This document shows positions 11,068-21,859 of a stretch of 64,000 nucleotides of DNA, one piece after another (position 1 is the first letter of the stretch; the number at the start of each line of letters is the position of its first letter). Below the pieces are notes generated by a model, which was not told the origin of the DNA, did no database searches, and was given only the letters and a program-made list of their open reading frames with translations. The stretch is from Poa pratensis (Eukaryota; Streptophyta; Magnoliopsida; Poales; Poaceae), in NCBI GenBank assembly GCA_947311845.1, contig CAMZMU010000040.1:52579782-52643781 (forward strand), in the 5' to 3' direction. Both the position numbers and the translations under genes were made by a program.

Positions 11068-13252
11068 ACTAGCTGACCGACTAAGACCACGTCTAAACGA
11101 GGGTGCATGCGTTGTCTATCCTCCTAGGAGAGCAAACTTGCCATGTACTATCTCTGTATACTCATTCCCTTCCGTTTCTCTTCCTCAGAAAATCAGAATT
11201 TCCTTGCACACGTACGTAAGCTCCCCCTGTGATCGAGTTCGCCTCTCTCCGGAGAAAGCTTAAGCTTCACCAGTATGACATTTGCACAAAGTTTTGCTCA
11301 TGGTATATGCATGAGTGACTTCGTCCACATCGTGCATGTAAAAAAAGCGTGATGTCTCCTCCAAACAGGTCTTAGCCCCGCTTTATAAATAAAACCACAA
11401 CGGCCAACGTGGTGAGAAAAACCTCTTACGAAGCAAGACAAAAGAAACGAAAAAGATAAGCAAGATGGAACCAACGCTCCAACTCCAAGTCAAGCAAGAA
11501 AACCGGAGAAGCCACGCCTAGCAAAAGGCAACCTAGACTACTGAGCCGGAACGAAGCCGTGTCACTTGATAAACAATCGGACAACGTTGCACGGAACACA
11601 CCAAGCCATTGCTGGAGAGGGCCGCCCGCCCTCTCGCTCCGGAGCGCGGAGCGCCGATCCTGCCAGCGGATAGCAAGAACTGAGAACGATGCAAACGAGG
11701 TCACGTATAAGAGATAGGAGGGCAACGAAGACATCCCATGCTAGGGCCGAAGAGGCTTCACGCCAGGATGAAGACATCCTCGAAACTGCAAGCAACGGAA
11801 CCTGGGCTCCACGACAGCACCCCCAAGAGGGTAACGACGCTTTCCGCCGCCGCCCGCCGCCGCCGAGTCCAAAGAGTGGGACTAGGGTTTTTACCCCAGA
11901 ACAGAGAGGAGACCCACAACGGCGCCCGCAGAAGAGATACAACACCCATATGCGTCGTCGCGGCTGCCACCGTAGCGCGGAGCTTTCGCTCGGCACCTCA
12001 TCCATGCCACCCCGGATCAACCTTTACTCATTCAGGCCGTCTTTGTTCGTTGTTATATTTGATAGTAATTCCCGTTTCGGATCAATTTACAATACAACTG
12101 CATTGTACGTGTTGACTTTGACGTTGACTTCAGATTGGTGATAGTAGTATATCAGTGTTCACAGAGTCAGCCGTTGACTCTACACCTCCAATAGATCGAT
12201 GGCTTAAAACGATGAACGCACACTGCACACTACGACGTACACCACCCGATCCTGAAAGAGATCCTGGTCGATGGTATGCCTTCCGATTGTGATACAAAGC
12301 ATTAATGGTTTTGATGCCGCGGGTGATTAGTTGCGAGTAAAATGATGGCGAGATGTGCAGGCTACTATCGCCGCACGACGTCCTCCAGTCCTGGTGGGCT
12401 GGCTGGCTCAGGTAAACAAATGCGGCAGAATAGTTAAGTGGAAGAAGAATCAATCTGGTCCGAGGTGCGCCCACGTTGCTGGTGAAGGGATGACTCAAGC
12501 AGGAGAGCGCGACAAAAAGAAACAAAGACAGGGGAGGGGCACCGTGCATTTTCCTGGACTTTTTGTGAATTTATATCAGATTTCGCTCAAGAATGGTCCA
12601 TCATTTTTGTACAAAAGTAGTCGAGCTAACTATAACAATGTAAATCTGAAAACTAGCCACCAGCCCAACACACACGTTACAAACACAACGCAAAGGTTGT
12701 TCGCCACCTAGAAAGACAACTCCACCAGAACTCTCCATGTCGACGTACCCTCGTTTCCCGAGGGTTCACCGACAACGACGGACATTGCGCATCCAAAGCT
12801 CAACTATGAGCCGCAGTAAGCACCAGAGCAACATATCGCAAGATCATATGTGCTCATGAAGTTGTCTCCAAACAGAAGCTTCCAACAAAGGAACAACGTC
12901 AAAGACACCGCGATCGCCGATCTAGACTCCGAATCTTGGTTTTCACTCGGAGACCACACCTCGAGTGGGTAAAGGAAAAGTCGGCACTCCTTGACGACCT
13001 CTCCATGGAGAAGAATGATGCCTGCACCAACCGACGACCAGCAAGACTTTCATTTCGAGTGTTGCACCCTCCTTACCGTACCTTGACACAGCACACTACT
13101 CATGTGATATGTCGAAAACGTATCGTTGAATTTTATAATTTATTATGATATTTGGCAAACTTTGGCATATTTATTCGGACAACTGCAAGAGTGCACAATT
13201 TTTTGTGTTACACTTTGATGTGTAGGAATTATTTGGATATTGCAAAAATCAC
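11068..13252. other. bHLH 3' flank followed by TE-like non-coding sequence
   Basis: After the bHLH stop comes ordinary 3' flank. From about 11375 to 12010 and again about 12590-13110 the sequence has the mixed GC-rich, stop-ridden look of grass repeats, but no terminal repeats, duplications or protein motifs let me classify it. An A-rich run at 13249-13265 could be the tail of a retroposon. No gene seen. Confidence 0.35.
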
Positions 13253-13328
13253 AAAAAAAAAAAAACTTCCGTTACGGTAGACTCTGAACTTTCCCGAAGT
13301 CAGTCCCCAGTGGAAGCTAGACAAGGCA

Positions 13329-13412
13329 AATAGGTTTCGGGTGGGGAGTTGGAATGTAGGATCCTTAACAGGGAAGCTACGTGAGCTAGAGGATGCTGCG
13401 ATTAGGAGACTT
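13329..13412 (+). pseudogene. LINE endonuclease N-terminal scrap
   Basis: A short plus-strand frame reads NRFRVGSWNVGSLTGKLREL then EDAAIRR. This is the start of the apurinic-type endonuclease (SWNVGSLTGK) of the same RTE-like LINE family as the fragment at 5853-6584. It follows an A-rich run and ends within about 80 bases. Confidence 0.65.
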
Positions 13413-13542
13413 GAGCCTTTTATGGTTAATAATAAGAATGTAGCAGAACCTTAGATAACAAAAAGTTACACACTGAAAGAACACATAGACATACCGCATG
13501 AAATATACAGTCAACTAAAGCAGAACCTTTTATGGTTGATAC

Positions 13543-13668
13543 ATGCTCTTGCCGGTAGACTTCTTACGATTAGACTGAATTTTATTGAAGAGCTCAACCT
13601 GAGATTGGAGCACCAAGTTGTTACAATCAGAGAAAGGCTCATTTTCCCATGTACATTCTCCACTCCGA
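13543..13668 (-). pseudogene. chromodomain exon copy with an open frame (CHD3-like)
   Basis: The minus strand reads SGECTWENEPF, then a stretch ending NLVLQSQVELFNKIQSNRKK, then STGKSM. It matches the second-chromodomain exon of the CHD3 gene at 46612-46829 (EECTWENES...FQPQIERHHEIMSRRKK). The CHD3 insert between ENE and Q differs, so this is a diverged paralogous exon rather than a recent copy. The sequence upstream of CTWENE no longer matches a chromodomain. No neighbouring CHD exons are evident, so this is an isolated fragment. Confidence 0.7.
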
Positions 13669-13669
13669 G

Positions 13670-14648
13670 TAGAGCTTATTGTGTCCATATAAATTAACAA
13701 TCAAAGGTATTGAAATCCAAAGGATAGATGGGATGATGGGAGGAAGACAGCGAAAATTCGTTTTGGCACTCTGAGCTCATATGCTCCCTATGTCATGTCC
13801 CTAGAAAGTCATCAAGAGCTGTGCCGCTCACTCCCCTTCAGGTTTTTTACCATGGTAATTTCAGACGTTGGCCCACCACTGTCCCGCGATTAAATGGCGA
13901 CGGTGCCGTCAAACACTCCAGGTCACGGACGGACCGTCATGTTCGGCGCCACAATCCCACTGCATCCCCCACGCCAGCACTGTTCTTTTATTCTGAGAGA
14001 AGGTCCACGAACAGTAACAGCAATTCAACCCACACACACACACTCTAGAACCACCTGGAGAAAGAACACAGGCGCATACAAGCTACGGCTATCCTGGATT
14101 CTTGACAAAATCCGCCGATTCGGCTCGCCATCGGCGGCAAAATCGTGGTGCGTGAAAAAACATCCATGCTGAATCCAGCGGGAGGGACGAATCGACGAAT
14201 CCGTCCGCACCAGATTTGCTATTTCCGTTCTTCACTTAGATCTATTTCCCAGATTTCTCTCCTAATAATTCCTCTCGTTCCTCTATCTTCTTGTTCCACA
14301 CTTCAAATCATGAAACACACGCAGCAATTAATCTAGCAGTGTTGTCGATTCCATCAATGCCTGCAGCTGGAGACGAGCTCCGATCCGGAGTATCATAAAG
14401 AATTCTCAGTTCGTGCTTCCACCTCTTATCTTTCCCGTTTCTGTATGTGTGTGCCCGCTTTCTTTGCGGTAGGCTACTAGCTAGTATGAGTTGTACTAGC
14501 TAATCACGAATTTGAGTACCCAGATCGGAACTCGCAACAGGCTCGGAACAAGCCCCATGGTAGCCAAGCTGCGTTGCTTACCTCAAGAGCCATCTGGTGT
14601 AGCCACCGTCAGGGAAACACCCCCGAGCTTCTCCGATCAGATAGTAAT
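13670..14648. other. promoter/UTR-like region, no gene recognised
   Basis: Contains a (CA)n microsatellite near 14029-14043 and pyrimidine-rich leader-like sequence around 14220-14310, with no coding sequence I can identify. It could be the 5' part of a captured or broken gene. Confidence 0.3.
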
Positions 14649-14650
14649 TA

Positions 14651-15005
14651 CTCCCTCCATATCGGTTTACTGGGCGCGTTTCCAATCTCATGCATTTTCA
14701 CAACCAAAGGGTTTTTAGGCGCCATTAGCTATTAATGCGGGCAGCTAATTAACCTCATTTTACTCCCGTCCATTCCCCTTGCCCTTTTACTCGCATGCGC
14801 AGGTGTGAACTGGGTTTGCATGCAGAAGTTATGGATTTGCATGCGTGTGGGAGAGCAATTGACCAATAAAGACCTTGGATCCTCTAATTAAGCACCCGAC
14901 ATCAATGGAAAAATTTGGGGAGAAGCTCCGGTTGTACTACCAATCACAGATCACCTAGGTTCCAGAGTTTTCTCTAACGCGCCCTGTAAACTGTACTGGA
15001 GGGAG
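14651..15005. mobile_element. Stowaway MITE (Tc1/mariner)
   Basis: Both ends carry the Stowaway signature: CTCCCTCCATATCGGTTTAC at the left and, on the opposite strand at the right, CTCCCTCCAGTACAGTTTAC, with matching bases continuing about 30 bp inwards (GGGCGCGTT). TA dinucleotides flank it at 14649-14650 and 15006-15007. 355 bp, non-coding, so non-autonomous. It lies at the outer edge of the left arm of the inverted duplication. Confidence 0.88.
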
Positions 15006-15269
15006 TACCATACTAAAATAGCATAAGACCTGAAGGGCGCCATTGTGTTTCATATGAGTATCATCATTTTACCGTGGACAGTAACATGAAAGAACTACTG
15101 AATAAATGTGATAGTGTCCCATAACAATTTCATAGCTGATTAAATGGCAGGCTTTCAGGACAAAACAAAAATGAAGTATGCATTCACAGTAAAATGTGAA
15201 TAACACGTTACCTAACAAAAAAAATGCATGCATAAGCTACTTCACACTTCATGTCTAACATTATCATAC

Positions 15270-15412
15270 CACCAGAAAGAAACCTTAGCTCTACTCGAGT
15301 TGTCACTCTCGCTCTTGTTGATAGACTTCTTATATGTGGACTGAATATCATTGAAAAGTTCTGAGGTTGGGACAACGAGATGTCGGACTCATTCTCCCAT
15401 GTACATCCATGG
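15270..15412 (-). pseudogene. decayed copy of CHD3 exon 5 (second chromodomain)
   Basis: On the minus strand the order TACATGGGAGAATGAGT, CAACCTCAGA, AAGAAGTCTATCAACAAGAG, then TTTCTTTCTGGTGGTATG corresponds to CHD3 exon 5 and its splice donor at 46612-46833. Frame changes break the protein. It is the closest relative of the copy at 22435-22620, and together these mark the mirror images of the inverted duplication. Confidence 0.75.
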
Positions 15413-15556
15413 TAGATAGTCCCTCCCGTTAATCAATTTGACCAGTAGAGTAGGACCTTTTCTGTTCATATCAAGATATCAGTCAACCTTTGCTATATGG
15501 AAATTCATGGATAAATTAAGTGCCACACTTTGATGACTGAGACCAGCTAGATTAAG

Positions 15557-16366
15557 TGCTCAATCTGAAGTTGGAAAACCAAGATGCTGGACTCAGAGGC
15601 TCGTCCACTCCACGTTATTTCTGGAACCCCCCCCCCCCCCCCCCCCCCCCCTTTCTACAGTACCCAGTGGCGACGGGGGGGCGACCCCGCGTCGACCAGC
15701 GGCCGCCGGCGTATCCGGTGATTCCCTTCTCTCCACCAGCCGCTCCGGCGGCGGGAGGGTGGGGAACCACCGGATCTGCGCTCCGGCGTAGTAGATCGGG
15801 GGTTCGGGCGGCGTGGCCGTGGTGGGAAGGGCGACGTCGCGCGCGTTGACTCTCTGCGGCTTCCCCCTCGGCTTCGTCTCTGGCGGGCCGGCGTGCTGCA
15901 GGGACGTCCTCACCTTGCCGTTGCCTCCTCCGTCGGCGGCAGGGTTCGAGTGGAGTGGGAAGGAGGCCGGGGTTCAGGTCTGTCTGGCCGTCTTCGGCGT
16001 CGACTTCATCGGCGTTGGATCAAGACGGTGGCTCTGCTCCGGTGGTCTGCCAGCATCATCTGCTCCGCCAAGACCCAGGCGGTGGTTGAAGACGGCGGCT
16101 TCGTCGGCGGCTTCCTGGCCGCGGTTCGCTGCGGGTTCGCCGGCTCGGTGGAGTGCGGCGGCAGCGCGCGGTCGGCGGCCACCGTGGTGAGGAGGCGTCG
16201 GTGCTGCTGGATCCTCAAGTTTCGGGTTTGTTTTTCTTATTTCACTGGGGATTGTACCACTGGTTCTGTGTTCTTGATCTGTAATCCCTTGATCTCAAAA
16301 AAAAAAAGATGCTGGACTCATTTCCCATGTGCAATCATCGCGTGAAATTTTCCCATGTACAATCAT
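15557..16366 (-). pseudogene. two further partial CHD3 exon-5 copies, one split by an insertion
   Basis: 15557-15595 plus 16321-16340 together form another exon-5 piece (TGCTCAATCTGAAG ... GGACTCA | TTTCCCATGT on the plus strand), separated by the poly-A insertion at 15596-16305. A further scrap, TTTCCCATGTACAATCATCG, follows at 16349. With the copy at 15270-15412 this makes a small tandem array of the same exon on the minus strand. Confidence 0.65.
15596..16305 (+). mobile_element. poly-A retro-insertion (LINE 3' end or retroposon) with 15-bp target duplication
   Basis: The 15-bp sequence AAGATGCTGGACTCA occurs at 15581-15595 and again at 16306-16320. The inserted segment ends in an A run directly before the second copy, the classic sign of target-primed reverse transcription. 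Its body is GC-rich with no domain I recognise. The 3' part (ending TGTAATCCCTTGATCTC before the A run) resembles LINE 3' ends. A run of 25 C residues lies near its 5' end (15627-15651). Confidence 0.8.
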
Positions 16367-17585
16367 CGGGGGGTGCGGGTCTCTAGTCTCTACTAATTTA
16401 CATACTCGTCCTGTTATCCAGTAGGGCTTTACCGTCGGCAGAATATGATACAACAAAAAGTTTAATGAATTATAGCCGAAAACTCATATATCATGATAGT
16501 TTGCAAGGGAATGCGTGTGAAATGTTTAAAGTATAAAATGTTATGTTCACTCCATAAACTACAATGTGTAACACACACACACACAACAGGGAGCATGTGG
16601 ACCTTATTACCAAATGGCCGATGATAGACGCCGTGAAGGAACAGTTTTCTACAGAACATGTTATTTGTGCTAGGAACAAGAGCAATCTGGTCCCATCAGT
16701 GCCTACGCGATCCACCATTCTGCTGCGACCAGATTGCCTAGTTTCTCAAATAAAAATTTAGATTCAGGATCAGCCATGAATTATGGTAATAATTTTATCA
16801 CAAAATTGGTTATCTTGTGCCAAGTGTTGAGGTATCAAAATTTATCGTAATTCGTGAAGGGTCTGGTTATTCGTTACTAAGATATGGTTCTATGGTATTT
16901 CTTGATGCAAATGAATTCAATGTGAAGCATCGATGTAAGCCATCTAGAATGTTAGGTGGAAGAAATGTGCAGGACAATAAGAGACACAAATATTTGAGTC
17001 ATCTGAAATCAAATTGCATCCTAACAAACTAGTAAAGTAGTGGCAGAGCATGACTAAGAGAAAGGGGATATACAAGCTGCCACTAAGACTATCTCCTGCC
17101 TTCTACCGTAACACATAAACTGGAAATAAGAACATTGTAATTAACAGTTAAAACACATGAAGGCTAAAAAAACTAAGGGATGTGTTGAGAGTAGAATCAC
17201 CAAAAACTAACCTTTTCAAGTAAATCCATGATCCAGGCATCACTGTAGGGAAACAACGTCTCTGACTCTGTGGGTTTCCCGCCCAGCACGCTTACCACAT
17301 ATGACAACCCACCTACCTACAGATTTGTGGTGCACCATCAGCGAAACCCTTCAAGGAGAGGCGGCTCTAACAAAAGGAACATTGGGATCTCTTTGACGAT
17401 GCCTACATCGTAAGTGCCATACTGTCCAAGAGAAGCGGCAATGCCACGCCATCTCCTCAAAAATAAATTTCTGAAGTGATCAACCGCATATGCTTTCACT
17501 TATCACTATATCCAATAACAGAATGAATAATAGCACCAAGAGAAGACATACCTAACACAAGCAGCTGACAACACGGAACTACTTC

Positions 17586-18933
17586 TGTATCTGTATTATA
17601 CAAGTGCTGTACAAAATGCATACCATAAGATCTGAAGCCAAGAATTGTGCTCTAATATTCTTCCTTTCTTATGGCAGGCCCATTGTGCCAACTAAAACCA
17701 AATCAAAACTTTGCATTCCTCGGATTATACATAATCTCCATCAATGTTTAAGTGTCGATGGACTAGTCAGGACTATTCATTCGACTAGTCCATAAATCTG
17801 TACTTGAATCCCACCCGACACCCCTGTCTTCTACTCTAAATGGAAACGAGTTATGAATTCTAAATTCATATTCCTAGTCCGCATCTGATGTGTTTTGTCC
17901 TGAATTCTGGGTATCTGACATGCAAATGTGTCCCTCAGTCCTACTTCAGGAATCAGGACAACATGAGTTATCAGTTATGCAAACATGTTTTCAGTGCAGT
18001 AGTTTAGTATTTGTATCAAGTATACTCAACGAGGTTACATGACTAGTACGCCCAAAAACTAGAATAGATTTACTACCCGTATAAAACTGATTTCGGTAAA
18101 GCTAATGTTTTAAATTGCAGCTTTGGCGTTAGGCCCTCAAAAAGATATAGCAGTATCACCGAAGCTATTCCTAGTGACATCTCAATATTAAAACAATATG
18201 CATACAAGGGCAAGTCTGGAATGTCCAAATAGATCGAGGGAGGTACCGAATGTCAGCGTGAAATAACTCTGGATATGTGCTCTTGATACGAGCATGTTTC
18301 ATTATTGTTTCTACATTTGAACAGAATTAGAAGCTGTGGTGTCAAGTTCTTGTGTGCCAAAATAAACCGAGGTCTTGATTCTTAAATAAGTTTACAGCAT
18401 CCTATGATTCTTTTGCAAAATTTTGTCCAGCAGTGTGCTAGCAGGGCAAAACAAGTAATTTCCTAGGTATTCCCAATCTGTTTATAAATTCAGAAAAATG
18501 AAAACCATAGAAACCATAGAGAAATCACAGCTTTATTCAAACAAATTTTTAGATAAAACTGTGTGCCAGAGATACAGTGGAAGTTGCATCAAAGAACGCT
18601 AGGAACCCTTTGATGTAACTTAAGAGATCTCCTGAGGTATGCACATAAATCAGTAAACTCAGAGCTTTACTCACAAATTGCTAGAGAGACTGGGTACCCA
18701 ATGATACTTGCAAAGAGTTTGAACTATTACATATTTCACAACTCATTTATAAGAACATATTGCTTCTCTGGGAGTGAACCATAGAAAGCTCCAGGCAGCA
18801 ATCACGCATACATAACATCAACAAGTAAAGCAACTATGCAAGAACTTGTGGGAGAGCCATGGTATGAAGCTAATAATCACTAAATCGGTACAAGAGGTTC
18901 ACCTCCATGCCATTGGCAGCTCTCAACATCAAT
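17586..18933. other. intergenic, 3' side of RTF2
   Basis: About 1.3 kb of AT-rich sequence inside the inverted duplication. No coding sequence, terminal repeats or RNA gene recognised. The last few hundred bases before 18934 would hold the RTF2 3' UTR. Confidence 0.4.
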
Positions 18934-19979
18934 TTAATTCCTTCCAAGGGGGAGTGACCGGCATGAGTATGTCTCCTTGAAATCAGACTTGTTTGACGAA
19001 GTAAAGATTGACGCATACACTTTCTTGTTTGCATAGGCCGGTGCATGATCCGCAGCCTTGAACCGCTTTGCGGGGGCAGCCTCCCCTTTCTTCCCATTCT
19101 CCAACTTCTCGGTAGTGTCTGCTATAGCAGCAGGAGCAGCAGCGGCATGCTTAGTGCCACTGAGCCCATTTGCCAGCTTCTTATCCTTCTTCTCCTTCAA
19201 CCTGCCTCTCTCCTCCTCCATCCTCTGCCTCAACGCCGCCACCTCCTCCTCCGTCCCATTGATGGGCAGCTTGTCGGCCTCCTCGAACTCCTTATGGCAC
19301 ACCAAACACCCAGGCGTCTTCACCTCCTTGAGCGCCTTGGCGCTGAGGACGTGGCCACACCCTCGGAGCGCGAGGAACTGGGACTTGCCGTTGAACTCGA
19401 AGCCGGAGACGGGGCACTGGAACCGGACCTCCTGGTCGGCGGCGCCGGGCTTTGGGTGCAGGTGGATGGGGATCATGTCCTTGAGCCCACGGATGTGCGA
19501 GAGCGCCTTGGGCAGGCGCTTGTGGAGGAGCGCCTCGACGAGGGGCTCCTTGTTGAAGAGGTTGCCGAGGCGATCGACGACGGCGGGGGGCGCGAGGGGC
19601 TCCCCCGAGAGCGCGCAGCAGGTGAAGCGCGAGAGGCGGGCCTCGTTGGGGTCGGCCTTGTCGGGCTTCTTCCCGAGGTACATGGAGAGGTAGCAGTCGC
19701 GCGACTCGGCGCAGGTGGACCCGCCGTCGCCGCCCCCGCCCCGGAGCGCGCGGGCGCGGAGGTTGAGGGAGCCGGACGGCGGGAGGGAGGCGACGGGGGC
19801 GGAGGGCGCGAACGGGCGGCCATCGGAGGTGAGGTAGAAGGAGGAGGGAGGGAGGGGAGGGAGCTGAGGAGGTCGGAGACCGGGAGGTTGGACGCGACGT
19901 CGGTGAGGTACCGCGGCGGGAGGGCCAGGTCGTCGAGGCGGAGGATCACGGAGCGGGTCGCGCCGTTGGCGGGCGCCAT
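18934..19979 (-). CDS. RTF2: RTF2 homologue (replication termination factor 2), single exon
   Basis: The start ATG at 19979 gives an N-terminus beginning MAPANGATRSVILRLDDLAL. From 19683 the frame reads MYLGKKPDKADPNEARLSRF, then CCALSGEPLAPPAVVDRLGN and LFNKEPLVEALLHKRLPKAL, the conserved Rtf2 core. It is followed by FQCPVSGFEFNGK and CGHVLSAKALKEVKTPGCLV, a divergent RING-like (C2HC2) zinc fold. The tail is lysine-rich and ends with the family-like KKVYASIFTSS...YSCRSLPLGRN. Rtf2 proteins act in the nucleus in replication-fork control and, in plants, in splicing (family knowledge). The N-terminal frame and the core frame are offset by one base within a C/T-rich tract at about 19840-19862. 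Adding one base would give a continuous protein of about 348 residues, so consensus error is likely. No introns. It lies between the arms of an inverted duplication. Confidence 0.9.
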
Positions 19980-20445
19980 GGCTGGTAAGGGGCTAGGGTT
20001 AGGGTTTCGACGCTGGTGCCGTGGATTCGGGAACGGAGAGAGGAGACGATGGGGATCGGGATGGTTTGGTGCGGCTTGGCCGGATTCCTAAGGGAAAGCT
20101 GGACGCGGAGGGAGACGTCAAGTCTGACGTCTGTACGGTACCGACGTCGAACGGCAGCACGCTGTGAGTGGGCTGGGCTGGGCTGGGCTGGCTTGAGGAA
20201 CTGGGGATTTTGAGATTTTCATAGGCGGATAACGGGTTACCAGACTCGATTCGACTCGGGCGGAATAACGTTTCTCCCGCTAAAAAAAAATACACTCGAA
20301 AATTAAGTTGGAGATTATGTTACAATATCTTGCCTACTTACATTGAATATCAAGCAGAAGAAAGTGGATTTGGACACCATATGCCAGGGCGGATGAAGAA
20401 GGTGGCCGCCTTTTTTTTAAGTGCAAAAAGGTGAAGCAAGTCTAG
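19980..20445. other. RTF2 upstream region
   Basis: Holds the RTF2 leader and promoter on the minus strand, with a short tandem TGGGC repeat (about 20168-20193) and clustered GACGTC/GACGTNNGTAC-like palindromic bits at 20118-20150. No TATA box is obvious. Confidence 0.4.
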
Positions 20446-21215
20446 CGCACCTTGATGATGGGAGATGTGCGACTCATGCTCTTAACGTCACCAACTGCGA
20501 AAATCATGTTCGAGTTGATCTGGTCACTTGTGGAAGATCGTCGAACTACAGCGGTTATCCTCCTCTGGGATTGGTGGACGAATCGTAACAAGGTTAATGC
20601 TAGGGAGAAGGAACGATCCATCCAGGAGGTCTGGCATACCATCCAGCGACATATCCTTGACTTCAATCATGTGGCAGTGCAGACACACGCAAGGATGTTG
20701 ATGCAGCCTATGTCATTGTCCCTGCTTGTTGGACGAAACCAACCCATGATCATGTAAAAGTCAATTTCGATGATGCTTTCCACATGTGGAGAGTAGCGAG
20801 GGGGCTTGGGGGTTTCCTTGCAGGGTCTAACGCATGCGAGTTTATCATTGCTACTGCGGGAAAGCTTCATTATCTGAAGGACGCCCTCCAAGCGGAGGCA
20901 GAGGCGTGTGTTGCTGCGTCTGAAGGTGCATCTGCTCTTGGTCTTCACATAGTGGTTTTTTAGTCTGATTTCAATATGTTGGTTTTCGCTCTGAAGACTA
21001 AAAGTTACGCTCTATCACTGATTGGGGTTCTGTTGCGAGAAATTCGTGCCAACTGTTTGAACTATTTTGAGTCTAATGAGTTCTGCTTTGCTCCCCGCAC
21101 TGTATAGCCAAGCATGGCCTGCGTGCCGATGTCGAGTGTGTGTGGGTTGGGAGGGCTTTTATCAACTTTTTGTATGATGTGGTTGCCAGCGATAGTGCTA
21201 TGCACCATGGTTAAT
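20446..21215 (+). pseudogene. LINE C-terminal remnant with RNase H domain
   Basis: The frame at 20452-20757 includes ILLWDWWTNRNKVNAREKER, a linker typical of plant LINE ORF2 C-termini. A second frame follows with RNase H-like pieces: VKVNFDDAFH, ARGLGGFLAGSNACEFIIAT, AGKLHYLKDALQAEAEACVA and ALKTKSYALSLIGVLLREIR. Stops and frame changes show it is dead. It is plus-oriented and of a different sequence group from the large LINE at 22712-44210. Confidence 0.75.
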
Positions 21216-21859
21216 GGATGATCCATTCCCAGCTTAGAGAAAACATCCCCATAGAATGTTTGGAAGCCCCAAATTATGTTTGTTTGGAGCATTCCAGTGC
21301 AGTGTTTGGAGCGGATGGGACGGGTGCACCAAGGGCACCCCAAACATATTGGACAAGTATTTGTTTGTCTTTTTTCCTAAAAAACAAAAAATGCACATAA
21401 ATTTGACATAGTAAATTGATTAAAAAATGATATTGATAACTCAAATTATTACAAAATATGCCCACAATTAGGATTATTGAAACAAATTTAACATCACAAT
21501 CTACAATTGTTGAAGCATTTTTGTCAGAAAATAAGGCGATTGAAACGTAGTCACAAATATTCAAAGAATGGACCACTCCACTCCAAACTTCAATCTATGG
21601 TAATTCTATGGAGAAAATGAATTGATCGTTTCACTGGATCCTCTATTCATGAAGTACAAATTTATTTATTATTGCCTCTCCCCACGCGACCCGTCTCGTT
21701 GAGCCCTAGTTAGGGAGAGTGGTTGACATGTGAGTCGGTTGACCATCATCTGGGACGCTCAAGTCCGTACATGTACGAACACACTCAGCCGGCCCCAAAA
21801 GTTAGATGGGGTGTCCACAGTGTCCGAATAAAACATGGCCACTTTTTCCCCGTTGGAAC
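21216..21859. other. intergenic, no gene recognised
   Basis: AT-rich sequence with the phrase TGTTTGGA repeated near 21260-21310, which recalls MITE-like termini of grasses, but I could not define an element. No coding sequence seen. Confidence 0.3.

Larger units (their letters stand above)
15040..17585 (-). repeat. left arm of an inverted duplication (CHD3-related and unknown exon pieces)
   Basis: The reverse complement of 15040-15412 and of 17030-17585 matches 21880-22711 on the plus strand base for base with roughly 80-90% identity by eye. One example is the run ending AAAGGGGATATACA near 17070, mirrored at 22376-22390. Between the two matching blocks the left arm holds extra sequence: two further chromodomain-exon pieces, a poly-A retro-insertion and an unexplained 0.65 kb. 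The 17030-17585 block looks exon-derived, but I do not recognise the gene. The RTF2 gene lies between the arms. Confidence 0.75.

Noticed and set aside
19045..20091. 348-codon plus-strand frame antisense to RTF2
   Set aside because: It mirrors the GC-rich RTF2 coding strand, has no recognisable domain, and the minus-strand protein is clearly conserved.
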